This document shows positions 35,900 through 46,210 of a DNA stretch of 64,000 bases, piece after piece (the first letter of the stretch is position 1; the number at the start of each line of letters is the position of its first letter). Source of the stretch: Tetrapyrgos nigripes (taxonomy: Eukaryota > Basidiomycota > Agaricomycetes > Agaricales > Campanellaceae); NCBI GenBank assembly GCA_013368315.1, contig JAACJM010000130.1, forward strand, positions 62,001-126,000, written 5' to 3'. The translations under genes and the position numbers were made by a program. Under the pieces are notes generated by a model. That model was not told the origin of the DNA, ran no database searches, and saw nothing but the letters and a program-made list of their open reading frames with translations.

Positions 35900-38800
35900 A
35901 TCACTCCTCTGCTACGTCATCAGTAGGAGTAGAACAGTACACCAGACAGTTAAAGAACAATCGATATAGTGTGTTATACCCCTCTAGTGAGCGAGTCTTT
36001 CCTTCAGAAATAAGAATGTCAGCAATCACTCGTAACAGACAAATACCATCGATCACACTCAAAACTGAATTAATCGGCAAATTTACTGGCAGAAAAATCG
36101 ACGCAAACGCTCTAATAGACAGCGGTGCAGAAGGCATAATCATTAATGGCCAGTTCGCACAAAAACATCAACTCACCCTTCTTCCTATCAAAAACCCGTT
36201 TCCAGTTCGAAACGTCGACAGCTCCGAAAACACCATGGGATGGGTACGAGAATACACTATCCAGAAGCTTCGTATCTATTCCCGAGACGGCGTAGCATAT
36301 CACGAAGAAGAGGCCGAGTTCTATGTGACGGACATCGGAGATCATGATATAATCCTCGGTACCGACTGGTTGGAAGAACATAATCCAGATATAGACTGGT
36401 CGGACTCACGGGTAGACATGACTAGATGCCCAGAAACATGCATCATGGCAAAACCTCCCGTTCTCCATTTGAAAACTAAACCCTTGAAACCCACAGTCGC
36501 CGACCCAAGAACCCACCACAAGGATTACCAAGTCAGATGGTTAGAACCAGTTGGACGATTCAAACCGGTTGCCCAATTGAAGATTGCAGGGCGACGTTGT
36601 CAAATTCCTATCCGATCCTTCCACCGAAGTTCAGAAGAAACGGCAATTTTTACTGAAGATGACTACGGAAGAGATACGATCCCAGAACGATGGGAACAGG
36701 ATATAATGGAAGAGTTGTTGGGGAAAGAGGAAAAAATGGATGAAGAGGCGTCAGGGATACCAAACTTGAACATCCGCGCGGGTTTCACAAAAGCACAAGA
36801 ACTCGCAGAGGCAGCCCAGAACGTTCAGGTCAATGTACCTCTTAAAGATAAGATTCCTTTGCAATATCATCAGTTCCTACGAGTCTTTGACAAACAAATC
36901 TCAGAACGACTACCGAAACGTGGCGAATGGGATCACGCTATCGAGTTAAAACCGGACTTTGAACCGCGCCCTTGCAAAACATACCCGTTATCCCCAAATG
37001 AACAAAAGGAGCTCGATGAATTCATCAAGGAAAACTTGGAGAAAGGATACATAAGACCGTCGAAGTCTCCTATGGCAAGTCCCTTCTTCTTTGTAAAAAA
37101 TAAAGACGGAAAACTACGACCAGTACAGGACTACCGTGCCCTAAACAAAGGGACCGTCAAGAACGAATATCCCTTGCCGCTTATATCGGAACTTGTAGAC
37201 AAACTCAAAGGGGCACGAATATTTTCCAAAGTCGACCTCCGATGGGGGTATAACAACATACGCATCAAGAAGGGAGATGAATGGAAAGCGGCGTTTAAAA
37301 CCAACCGCGGCCTTTTCGAACCAACGGTGATGTTTTTCGGGCTTATGAACTCTCCAGCTACATTCCAAGCGATGATGAACACTCTATTCAGGGACCTGAT
37401 CGACTCCGGAAAAGTCGTAATCTATATGGACAATATTCTCATATTCACGGAGTCACTAGAAGAACATCGACGCATGGTGAAACAAGTATTGGCACGACTC
37501 CATGATAACGACTTATACACTAAACCGGAAAAATGCACTTTCGAAACCGATTCAGTGGAATTCCTTGGCCTCATCGTGTCACACAATACATTGGCGATGG
37601 ACCCAGTCAAAGTCGAGGGCGTAACTAAATGGCCAGTCCCACGTAACGTCAAAGACGTACAGTCATTCCTCGGCTTCGGAAACTTTTACCGCCGTTTCAT
37701 ACGTGACTTCTCAAAAATCGCACGACCACTGTTCGATCTCACGAAAAAGGAGCACCCATGGAGATGGTCTGAGGAAGCTCAAACAGCTTTCCAAACACTC
37801 AAAGATATGTTTACAACTTCACCAGTCCTTCTCATGCCCGATCACTCTAAACCATACCGAGTAGAAGTGGATGCATCAGATTACGCTACGGGAGGTATCC
37901 TGCAACAACAAGGATCGGATGGCAAATGGCATCCAGTAGCCTACCTGTCAAAAGCGTTATCCAAAACCGAACGGAATTACGACATTCACGACAAAGAACT
38001 GCTAGCGATCATACGCGGACTTGAAGCCTGGCGACATTACCTGGAAGGCGGACCACATACCATTGAAATCTTGACCGATCACGACAACCTCAGATACTTC
38101 ACCACTGCCCAAAAACTTAGCCGACGACAAGCAAGAATGGCCTTGTTTTTGACCAGATTCGATTTTACGCTCACGCACAAACCCGGGAATTTGAATCGAA
38201 GTGACCCACTCTCTCGGAGATCAGACCATAAAGAGGGGGTCGAAAACGACAACAAAGACAGGGTCTTACTGGACCCCAGATTCTTCAGAATTCGGGCGAC
38301 ACGGCCAGGAACGGTAACCGCAATAGGAGATGTAGAGTTGAAAAGACGGATCAAGGAATGCCCGGAAAAGGATGCCGAAGTCATAAGTGCGTTACAAACC
38401 ATCTTTAACAACGGACCACGCGCTTTGGCAAAAAATCTACAGGAATGGAACTACGAAGACGGAATCATCTTGTTCAGAGGGAAGATCTACATCCCAAACG
38501 ATCAACAACTCAGATGGGACATCGTTAAAATGCATCACGACAGCCTCACTGCCGGACACCCGGGACGATTCAAGACATACGAACTCGTCAGTAGAGAGTT
38601 CTGGTGGCCCGGTATGTCAGTATTTGTTCGTAATTATGTTGAAGGATGCGCTACCTGTCAGTTAACCAAGGCAAACAACCACCCGACGCATGTACCGTTA
38701 ATCCCGAACGAAATACCGGAACGACCTTTTGGTACCATTACAACCGACTTCATCACGGATCTGCCAGAATGTGATGGTTTCAATGCAATTCACGTCACAG

Positions 38801-40005
38801 TCGACCGTTCAACAAAAACAGTCGTCATTTCCCCATGCAGAAAAGACATCGATAGCGACGGAACAATTGACCTATTGTTCAACAACACCTGGCGGCGGTA
38901 TGGCTTGTGGGATAAAATGATATCTGACCGCGGACCTCAATTCGCAAGCCAAGTGATGAAAGGCATTTACGCTAAGTTAGGTATCACTTTGGCACTCAGT
39001 ACAGCTTACCATCCGCAGACAGATGGCGAGACAGAGAGGTTCAATCAAGAACTTGAACAATACCTTCGAACCTTCTGTAACTATCGTCAGGACGATTGGG
39101 TCAAATACCTACCTTACACCGAATTCTGTCACAATACCCGAGTCCACTCAGCCACTGGGAAATCGCCGTTCGAATTACTCCATGGATTTCTACCCTGACT
39201 ATTTCCTTCCATCAATCCAACTTCACACGTACCAAAAGTTGAAGAACGCCTCCAGAACTTGGATGCAGTTCGAGAAGAACTAAAAGCAAGTCTGGCGACA
39301 GCGGCCGAACTGATGAAAGAACAAAACAAGGACTACAGGAACGAAGGAATGAAGTTTAAAGTTGGGGATAAAGTGTTGTTAGACGGAAAGAATCTGAAGA
39401 CGACGAGACCGAAAGCTAAGTTGGCAAATCGTCGTCATGGACCATTCGAAATCACTGACGTTATCAGTGAAGTCAATTATCGACTCAAATTACCGAATGG
39501 CTGGCGCATTCACCCAGTGTTCCATGCTTCACTCCTATCGCCGTACAAAGAGACCGAAGCCCACGGAGTGAACTACCCGGGAGAACCTGCTGAGTTACTA
39601 CCCAAAGATAACGAATACGATGTGGAAGCAATTCTAGATTCAAAACCAACGAGAAACCGCCGGGGAGTACAATACCTTGTCAAATGGTTGGATTATGCTG
39701 ACTCGGAAAATTCATGGGAACCAGCGTCAGGATTGACGAAGGTGAAGGAGATGATTGAAACCTTCCATCAACAACATCCAGATGCATATCGACCCAAGAA
39801 CCTGATACGCCCTGGAACAACGGTGCGTTCACTAGGAATTGCCATGGAGGACATATGGCGAAGTACCCGTGTGCTTCAAGCGAAAGCACATCTCCGAGGA
39901 GAGACACTGTTACGGGCCGTTGGTATTTTATGCCCTCCTTCGCACCCCACTCGGCAATCGAATTCGGATTTCTGTCATCACTCATCGATTGCATTCCCTC
40001 GTTAA
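35896..40005 (+). CDS. pol of the inner element: protease, RT, RNase H, integrase, chromodomain (one stop, YMDD changed to YMDN)
   Basis: Domains in order: aspartic protease LIDSGAEGIIING (about residue 75); RT with [37 protein letters not shown] and VVIYMDNILIF, where AAT at 37432-37434 replaces the second catalytic Asp kept as YMDD in the other two copies; RNase H EVDASDYATGGIL and NYDIHDKELLAII; integrase zinc finger HHDSLTAGHPGRFKTYELVS; integrase core TTDFITDLPECDGFNA, ISDRGPQFASQVM, STAYHPQTDGETERFNQELE; chromodomain AILDSKPTRNRRGVQYLVKW. A TGA at 39196-39198 (LLHGFLP, sister copies read Arg next) splits integrase core from chromodomain in the same frame. Entry is by -1 shift from gag. 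The chromodomain targets integration to marked chromatin in chromoviruses. Confidence 0.92.
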
Positions 40006-40177
40006 CGGCGTCTACTGTCAAACCCACCTCCGGATAACTTGACCGTCCATTCAACATTGACTCCATACAGACAAACAACTATAAAATGACCCCTCTCCAC
40101 AACAAAGAAGGAACAGAACTCAACCACATCCTACCAGTTTCATCTTGCTCCCCTCACACTACACCTTCACCATAACG

Positions 40178-40690
40178 ATGTCAACCACTTCCTCCATCGA
40201 CACCATCGTGAACGACGCACTCCCAACCAACAGGGGACGTTGCACCTATGGAACCCGCTCCGGACGTCGATGCCGACTTTCAAAACAGCACGCAGGACCT
40301 CACAACGGGTGCCAACGCTGCATGTGGGAGGAGAGGATGGACCAGGACGGTGTAGACTGGGCAGAGGACATAAAGCCCGTTGTGTGGTGCAATGGACGTC
40401 GCTACGTGCGGAACACAGAGGAAATCTCGGATGGGGAGACGCCAGTATATGGGGGGCAAACAACATTGTACAGTGGGACACGAACGACAGTGGAGGGGGA
40501 TGGGGAACGGCGACCAACACAACAGAGTGGGGAGACTTCGACTGGAACGACCCTAGATGGGAGATTGGAAACTACACCATGGATTGGAACAAATATTGGC
40601 CGAGCCAGGGGATGTGGACAGACGACTCCGCAAGCAATGGGCGGAGCATTGGAAGACTAGCTTGTCGAGCTCCGGTGAAAGCTCGCCCTA
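40178..40690 (+). CDS. Extra ORF between pol and 3' LTR of the inner element; Cys/His cluster then Trp-rich region in a second frame
   Basis: A frame starting MSTTSSIDTIVNDALPTNRG (40178) contains a compact Cys/His cluster, RCTYGTRSGRRCRLSKQH and GCQRCMWEERMD, that could bind zinc. From about 40390 the more informative frame is a different one: NLGWGDASIWGANNIVQW and WGDFDWNDPRWEIGNYTMDW, acidic and rich in Trp like the ORF at this position in the outer element. This suggests either an ancestral single ORF now frameshifted or two overlapping ORFs. It has no signal peptide or transmembrane helix, so it is not env-like. Function unknown. Confidence 0.5.
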
Positions 40691-40702
40691 AAGAGGGGGT
40701 AA
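40690..40702 (+). promoter_or_regulatory. Polypurine tract of the inner element
   Basis: AAAGAGGGGGTAA sits immediately before the 3' LTR; a close match is found in the outer element. Confidence 0.7.
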
Positions 40703-40847
40703 TGTCACGAATCGCTCCCCGCCTATTCATTTCCTTTCTATTCTTTTCCCTTTACTATTTACTTCTCACTCTAACCCCATAAACATCAACCATTTCTCAT
40801 CATTGTCTATAGTTACCATCTCTTTAGATCTATGACTCACACTCTTA

Positions 40848-42475
40848 CAGTGGGTCAAAAAATTGTCCACATGTTTCGCATTTTTGGAAAGATTGCCAAT
40901 TTAAGCAATACTGAGTAGAGATATTAAAATGTGGTCAGTGATGGGCAGAAAGCCCTTGATAAACGCTACAATATTCTGTCTGTTTTGTCTTATTTGGCTT
41001 AAAACTCATGGAGATATGACTGATTTAAAATGGTATGTCATTTGGACAATTTTTTGACATGCAAGTGAAAATACAGAAAGTGCTAGCTCAGTACTTGGTA
41101 TGCCCTCCTTTGGCCTTCAACACAGCCTCAATCCTTCTAGGCATGCTCCTGATCAATTTCTGACAATCTTCTTCTGTGATTTCATCCCACTTTTCAGCTG
41201 CTCTGTCCCATATTTCCCAAACTCCAGAGGGTGCTGTGTCATATCCATTGAGCTTGTGTTTGAGGGTTGTCCAGAGGTGTTCAATGGGGTTCAGGTCAGG
41301 AGATTGAGCAGGCCAGCTCATGCAATGGATGTTGTTGTCTTCAAACCACTTGGTGGCCAGTTTTGACTTGTGTTTAGGATCATTGTCTTGCTGAAAAATG
41401 GCCACCTCTGGATCAACACCCAAAAATATCCATGCTCTCCAGAAGGTTGTTCTCCAAAATGTCCACATACTGCTCTGCATTCATCCTGCCCTCCACCTCT
41501 GCCATGTTTCCAACTCCTTCCCACCCCATACATCCCCACACCATGATATTTCCTCCTCCAAATTTGACTGTTTCCACCACATTTCTCTCTCCCAAGGATT
41601 CACCCTTCCTCCCCCACACATACTGCTGTCCATCTGACCCATATCGATTGATTTTAGTCTCATCTGACCAAATAACCCTTTTCCAGTCATCCACAGTCCA
41701 GTTTCTGTACTTCTGTGCAAAGTTTAAACGAGCCTTCCTGTGAGCTGCAGTGAGTTTGGGCTTCTTCTTCGTTTTAGATGTGTCCACATCATGCCTGAGA
41801 AGGGAATTTCGAATGGTTTGGGTGGAGACAGGTTGGTCAAGGAGGGGATTGATGTTTCTGGCCACTTCTGTAGCATTTTCAGCTTTGCCAGTGTTGATTT
41901 GTTGGATAGCAGCACGTTCATCAGTGGTAGACAGCTTTCTAGGACGCCCTGCTTGATGGTTCTCCTTGTCAGGATACATCTCTTTGGCCAGAGAAGCAAT
42001 CTTTGACTTGGATACCCCAGTTTTAGCAGAGATTTCCCTGGATGAAGCAGAAGTTTGGAGGAGAGAGAGGATATTGTCTTTCTGGGTGGATGTGATGGGT
42101 CTCATGATTTGATGAGGGCTATAGAACAACTGGATGCCCTTATATATGGTCCAGCTGGCAGCTATGATATCATTATGATGTAGCCATTGCATCATTGTAC
42201 AACTCCACTTATGATGTCATCTATGAGACATCACATAGTTACAATACTGATTTTGAAGTGGCAACTCAAAAAATTGTCCAAATGACATACCATTTTAAAT
42301 CAATCATATCTCCATGAGTTTTGAGCCAAATAGGACAAATAAAACAGATTATTGTAGCTCTTATCAAGGGCGTTCTGCCCATCACTGACCACATTTCAAT
42401 ATCTCTACTCAGTATTGCTTAAATTGGCAATCTTTCCAAAAATGCGAAACATGTGGACAATTTTTTGACCCACTG
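40848..42475 (-). mobile_element. Tc1-like DNA transposon in the 3' LTR
   Basis: 1628 bp with terminal inverted repeats of roughly 210 bp starting CAGTGGGTCAAAAAATTGTC. It is flanked by TA (40846-40847 and 42476-42477) and the interrupted LTR is otherwise intact. The repeats agree at the great majority of positions. It encodes one transposase on the minus strand. Confidence 0.93.
41088..42105 (-). pseudogene. Tc1-like transposase, one frameshift
   Basis: From MRPITSTQKDNILSLLQTSA (42105), an N-terminal paired-type helix-turn-helix region (SREISAKTGVSKSKIASLAK) and an AT-hook-like GRPRK come first. The catalytic core follows: VIWSDETKINRYGSDG (first Asp), FQQDNDPKHKSKLA (second Asp) and SPDLNPIEHLW (Glu), the DD34E pattern of Tc1. 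The two halves are joined in different frames near 41425, in a TTTTTGGGTG run between ESMDIFG and GVDPEVAIF. One extra or missing base there inactivates an otherwise complete protein; a base-calling error is possible. Confidence 0.88.
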
Positions 42476-42832
42476 TATCTCCTCCGATTCCAATCTCCAT
42501 GGACATTCTCACTGTCAATCACTCCACATGATCCAGTACTTTCATCTATCCATATTTGACTTATTATTCTCTCGCCCTTGACATGTCCACATGATGCCGT
42601 CTATTATTACTTGCTTTTTCCCATCTGTTCATATTTTACTTATATACTTGTGATTCTTGTAACTTATCCCTTAGTTCGTTCACTTCGTCTCCGCTCCATA
42701 CTTTTACTACGCAGTGTAGAGCCTAGTCAGCTTACCTTCTCTCTATCTCTCTTGATCAATCTATCCTCTTGTGACCGACTTTTCTATATTGTGTGACTTG
42801 GGTGGTTATCGAGTGTAACGACAACCTTGACA

Positions 42833-43955
42833 CCAATCCTTCGCCAGGTTTCGTTCTCCTGCGAATTTTTTCTGGTTTTGCCCCTCTTTCTTTTGTGGTT
42901 CTATTAGGAGAAATAGAGAGATTATCTTCGTTGGAGGGGGTGTCAGTAGGGGGTCTATTTGTTCCTCCTGCGGCAGCGGTAGCTGAGGTGGGTTCATTAT
43001 GTTCGGACATTGCTAGGGACGAGTAGAGAGTGTGGAAATCGATTGATTGTTGGGGATGAATAGATATAGGTTCTTGGTCAGTTGGAGATCTGTTAAAGGA
43101 GGTTCGTGGTTCGGGAGCAGTTTTGTTACTGGGGTCTGATTCTTCATGTTGAGAATGTAATATGGGTTCAGTTATTGGGGTTTGGGTTTCTGGAGTTGCT
43201 TCTGATTGAACATATTGTCCAGGTGGTAGTATGGGTCTGAAGCCGTACTCTAGTTCTGTTCGTGTGAGTACTCGATTGTGTATGGAGAATTGGTTTGGAC
43301 ACGGATTGTTTAGACAGATGTCCCACTGATTATTAGCTGAAAAATAACAGTCCTCTTGTCTTTGAAGATGATATGCGTGAGGTCGACGGATGCAGGTAAG
43401 GGGAATGTGAGGTGAGGAGGTACGACTGGGAGCTCGTGAGGCAACACGTGATTGTGATCGAGTTGCTCTAGGAATTCCGCTTCCAGAAATACACTAGTTG
43501 ATGTCCTCAGGTTCGGAAAACAGATGATTCCACTGATTCATAGATACGTCCTCCCAATAGAGTCCTTGTCGATAGCAGTAGTTTATTCTGGGGATTCGGG
43601 TTTGGAAATATTCTTTGTCTTCTATTCAGCAGTGTTCCAAGACGTCACTGTCTTTGTAGTCATCGTGGTTGAACCAACAAGGAATAGGGGCGTTTCCAAA
43701 TTGGACGAGATAACAAGTGTCTGCGATTGCCACGTAGCGCAGGGATGTGTTTTCAGGGGATATCTTTGTTCAAAGATATTCAAAGATGGTTACTTCACCT
43801 TTGAACCACATTCTCTTGTTTAGTTTAATCCAATGGTTATCGAATGCGACGGCGTGTTTTTGTACTGCGTCTTTAACCTGTTGTGAGTAGTCTTTGAAGC
43901 TGTTTGGGTCTGAATCCTCGATCCTGTAATGATATTCTGGTGGGGTCAGATCCAT
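42833..43955 (-). pseudogene. gag of the outer element, 5' part
   Basis: The minus strand contains RPHAYHLQRQEDCYFSANNQ and CLNNPCPNQF, collinear with RPHVF...ITQPCLNRYNTQ of the inner gag. A linker with MSEHNEPTSATAAAGGTNRP and FAGERNLAKDW follows; the last meets WLAEFNNYL across the CCAAT duplication. Several frame changes are needed. An upstream frame (43955-43770, MDLTPPEYHYRIEDSD) may be leader or a gag N-terminal extension. Confidence 0.7.
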
Positions 43956-44277
43956 AGATTGTTAAGGAATGGTTCGAGGTTGAGAGCCAGTGTGTATGGT
44001 TAAGGGTTTTAGGATTTCAATCACAGAGTTGGTTGACCACCCTACTCAAATCAGCGAGTCTGGTTTTATGTCTCGAAACTGTGTAGACGGGGGATGACTT
44101 CATGCAACAACTCCTTGAGCTTGTTCACGCCAGCTGACCTGTGAGGCTCCTCACACAGGGTAGAGATGATGGGCTTGGGGCACCGTAGGGGGAAAGATGG
44201 GAGAATAGTAAGGTTTTTAATACGACGGAAGGATTCGTTCTGAGTTGCGAGGTCTGTTTGTGAGGTGGGTGTAAGAG
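43956..44277 (-). other. Leader of the outer element
   Basis: Stretch between gag and PBS, mostly untranslated. It shares patches (CCTGTGTGAGGAGCCTCACA) with the inner leader near 33830. Confidence 0.6.
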
Positions 44278-44287
44278 AGTCTGTTCA
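44278..44287 (-). promoter_or_regulatory. Primer-binding site of the outer element (self-priming type)
   Basis: On the minus strand TGAACAGACT follows the LTR. It is the exact complement of AGTCTGTTCA in the LTR (44460-44469). Compared with the inner element both halves have changed together at two positions. Confidence 0.6.
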
Positions 44288-44289
44288 AG

Positions 44290-44693
44290 TGTCAAGAACG
44301 TTGTCACTTAGCAATAACCACCCAAATGAACCAATAGATTGACGAGTTACAAACGAGACAATGTAGAGAGATAGAGAAATCGTAGAGACAAGTAGAAGGT
44401 GAGTAGCTGACTATATGTACTCAACACTGCACTGTACTGAGAGCGGAGTGGAGACGAAGTGAACAGACTAAGGAACTAACTACAAGTTCTTTGGTATATA
44501 TGTCAAGGAAGTGAATTGAGAATAAGTGAATAAGTGGGAATGTCCATGGAGATAGGAATCGGAGGAGATAAATGATGAACATATCAGATCAAGTGATGGT
44601 AACCGTAGACAGAGAAGATGATGATGGTGAAGATGAGAGGAATGAATAGTAGTCCATGGAGATAAGAAATGAATAGATCGGCAATTCGTGACA
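44290..44693 (-). repeat. 5' LTR of the outer element
   Basis: 404 bp. It matches 27518-27941 apart from a microsatellite length difference, small indels and scattered substitutions. It ends TCGTGACA next to the CCCTA duplication. Confidence 0.88.
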
Positions 44694-46210
44694 CCCTATA
44701 TGTGTAGATGGCAAAATGTACTTCTGACCCACATTTTCCAAATCAACATCTCCATTGTTCATAGCATCCACCAATCCATTATAAACCTCTGATCTAAGTT
44801 TGGCTTGATTGAGATGCAAAAACCACAATCTAATTTGCTCAGTTTTGAGCCCAGGCATCAACAACAAATTGTTGAAAGAGAAGACCTGCTCTAAACATAT
44901 GATCTGACTCATCTAAAGATGTTCTCTTGTGTATACAATATGCATAATACTCCAACTGTGTCACATACATTTGCTTCCTCTTTCTTGATCCAGAGGTTGC
45001 TGCTTCTGGATCTTCCAAGTCCTCCTCCTGATCAACTGCACCTTCATCAACAGTGATATTATTTGCATCTAAGTACTCTTGTGATAGTTTGAGTTTTGGA
45101 TGCCAATCCAATTCTCCTCTTGGAAAGAGTAACACATAATGCAATGCCATATAGGCTGGATTGGTCTCATACAAACATTTCAGAGACCCTGCTTGTGTAT
45201 GCAAAATGATATCTCTGTGGTCTGTCACTTCTTCCCTTCCAGGTAAGAGAATAGCCACTTCATCAACTGTAGGTAAATTATGAGTTCTGGGATCCTGGCC
45301 AAAATTAAAGTGGAGTTTAATAGTGATATTCTGAATATTCTCTGGATTATTTGTGCAGCTCCCTAACACGCTGATATGCAGACTTGTATAGTGTCACAAA
45401 TCCATTGTGTTGATGCAGCATATCAGAAATTTCCTGCATGATGGTTGCACGCAATCCAGTCCCACGATTTGCATTGTTTTCCAATCACTGCTGAATTGCA
45501 TCCTGAGGAGCTACAATATATAACTGGGCATATACAGGATTTTGTCCTGTCTCTGGCAATAGAGAGCTCATTGAGTGCCAGAGCTCTCCTTTGATTTTGT
45601 AATAGCGTGCTCCAGACGTAGGCATTTCAGGATCATTTTGACTGTTTGTTTTGAGTCCAAGTGATACAAAAGCAAAAGCTGCATTATAGCTCTGGATATT
45701 GTCAACAAAATGCTTGGAGTCAGGGCTGGTCCCATCATATAGGTTTAGAAGCTCATTAGGAGGCTTCTGCAGCTTAGGAAGTGTTACTTTTCCATCAAGA
45801 CAACAGGAACCAAATTTCAGCTGATTCACAGTTGATTTTGCCAATTTCTCACACTTCCAATGAAGGGCCTTGCACTTGGAACATACTTCTGTAAATTCAC
45901 CCATGAAATACCGGTCATAATTCTCCTCTTCAATAATAGGACAAAGTGCCAGAGGTAGCTGATCAATTGAAATTTCAGGAATCTCTTCAAATTCCTGAGA
46001 AGGATCAACTGGTGGCTCAAATAGAGCAGGATCATTCATGTCACTGTCAGGCTCTGGCTGTTGTTGAGGTTCAGGCTGAAGTTGAGGAGGCATAAGAGGG
46101 CCATCCTATGGTTCAATGTGACCTGTTCCCATAGCCTGACCTCTGCCTCTGCCTCTTCCACATGGATGAACACAGCCACGGCCAGTTGGGAGTGGCTGAT
46201 GAGCAGGAAG
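44694..46210 (-). pseudogene. Helitron RepHel N-terminal region
   Basis: Frames on the minus strand give CSKCKALHWKCEKLAKSTVN and FGSCCLDGKVTLPKLQKPPN, then HFVDNIQSYNAAFAFVSLGL: the Cys-rich N-terminal block of fungal Helitron proteins. A second frame gives DRDIILH-like DHRDIILHTQAGSLKCLYE and LHYVLLFPRGELDW, a third FVVDAWAQN then QIRLWFLHLNQAKLRSEVYN and LPSTHIG. At least two frame changes occur. The reading continues at 27512 after the gypsy insertion. Confidence 0.8.

Larger units (their letters stand above)
33227..42832 (+). mobile_element. Ty3/gypsy chromovirus (inner element), plus strand, inserted in gag of the outer element
   Basis: LTRs are 33227-33726 and 40703-42832 (the latter split by a Tc1-like insertion). 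Both start TGTCACGAATCGC and end ACCTTGACA. The 5-bp duplication is CCAAT (33222-33226 and 42833-42837); joining across it restores the gag reading AKDWLAEFNNYL of the host element. The two LTRs differ at only about six positions in 500, all transitions, so the insertion is recent. Layout: LTR, PBS, gag, -1 shift, pol with chromodomain, extra ORF, purine tract, LTR. Confidence 0.93.
40703..42832 (+). repeat. 3' LTR of the inner element, split by the Tc1-like element
   Basis: LTR sequence occupies 40703-40847 and 42478-42832. Removing the transposon and one TA restores a 500-bp LTR nearly identical to 33227-33726. Confidence 0.92.
27518..44693 (-). mobile_element. Ty3/gypsy chromovirus (outer element), minus strand, carrying a nested element in gag
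   Basis: LTRs at 27518-27941 and 44290-44693 begin TGTCAAGAAC and end TGACA (plus strand). A 5-bp duplication CCCTA flanks the element at 27513-27517 and 44694-44698. Read on the minus strand the order is 5' LTR, PBS, gag, protease-RT-RNase H-integrase-chromodomain, an extra ORF, a purine tract and 3' LTR. gag is split by the plus-strand element 33227-42832. Many CGA-to-TGA stops make it non-autonomous. The LTRs differ by several indels and substitutions, so it is older than the element nested in it. Confidence 0.9.
23566..46210 (-). mobile_element. Decayed Helitron, split by a nested retrotransposon and a solo-LTR-like insertion
   Basis: Three minus-strand segments are collinear parts of one Helitron RepHel gene: the N-terminal region (46210-44694), the Rep/HUH region (27512 to about 25990) and the Pif1-type helicase (25155-23566). 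Between the first two lies a 17.2-kb gypsy insertion with a 5-bp duplication. Removing it joins ...LPSTHIG to SSWHMFQLYQDSFALA, a classic Helitron continuation. Between the last two lies an 834-bp LTR-like insert. Several frameshifts show the gene is dead. Ends were not defined; the right (5') side abuts a truncated gypsy copy. Confidence 0.8.
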
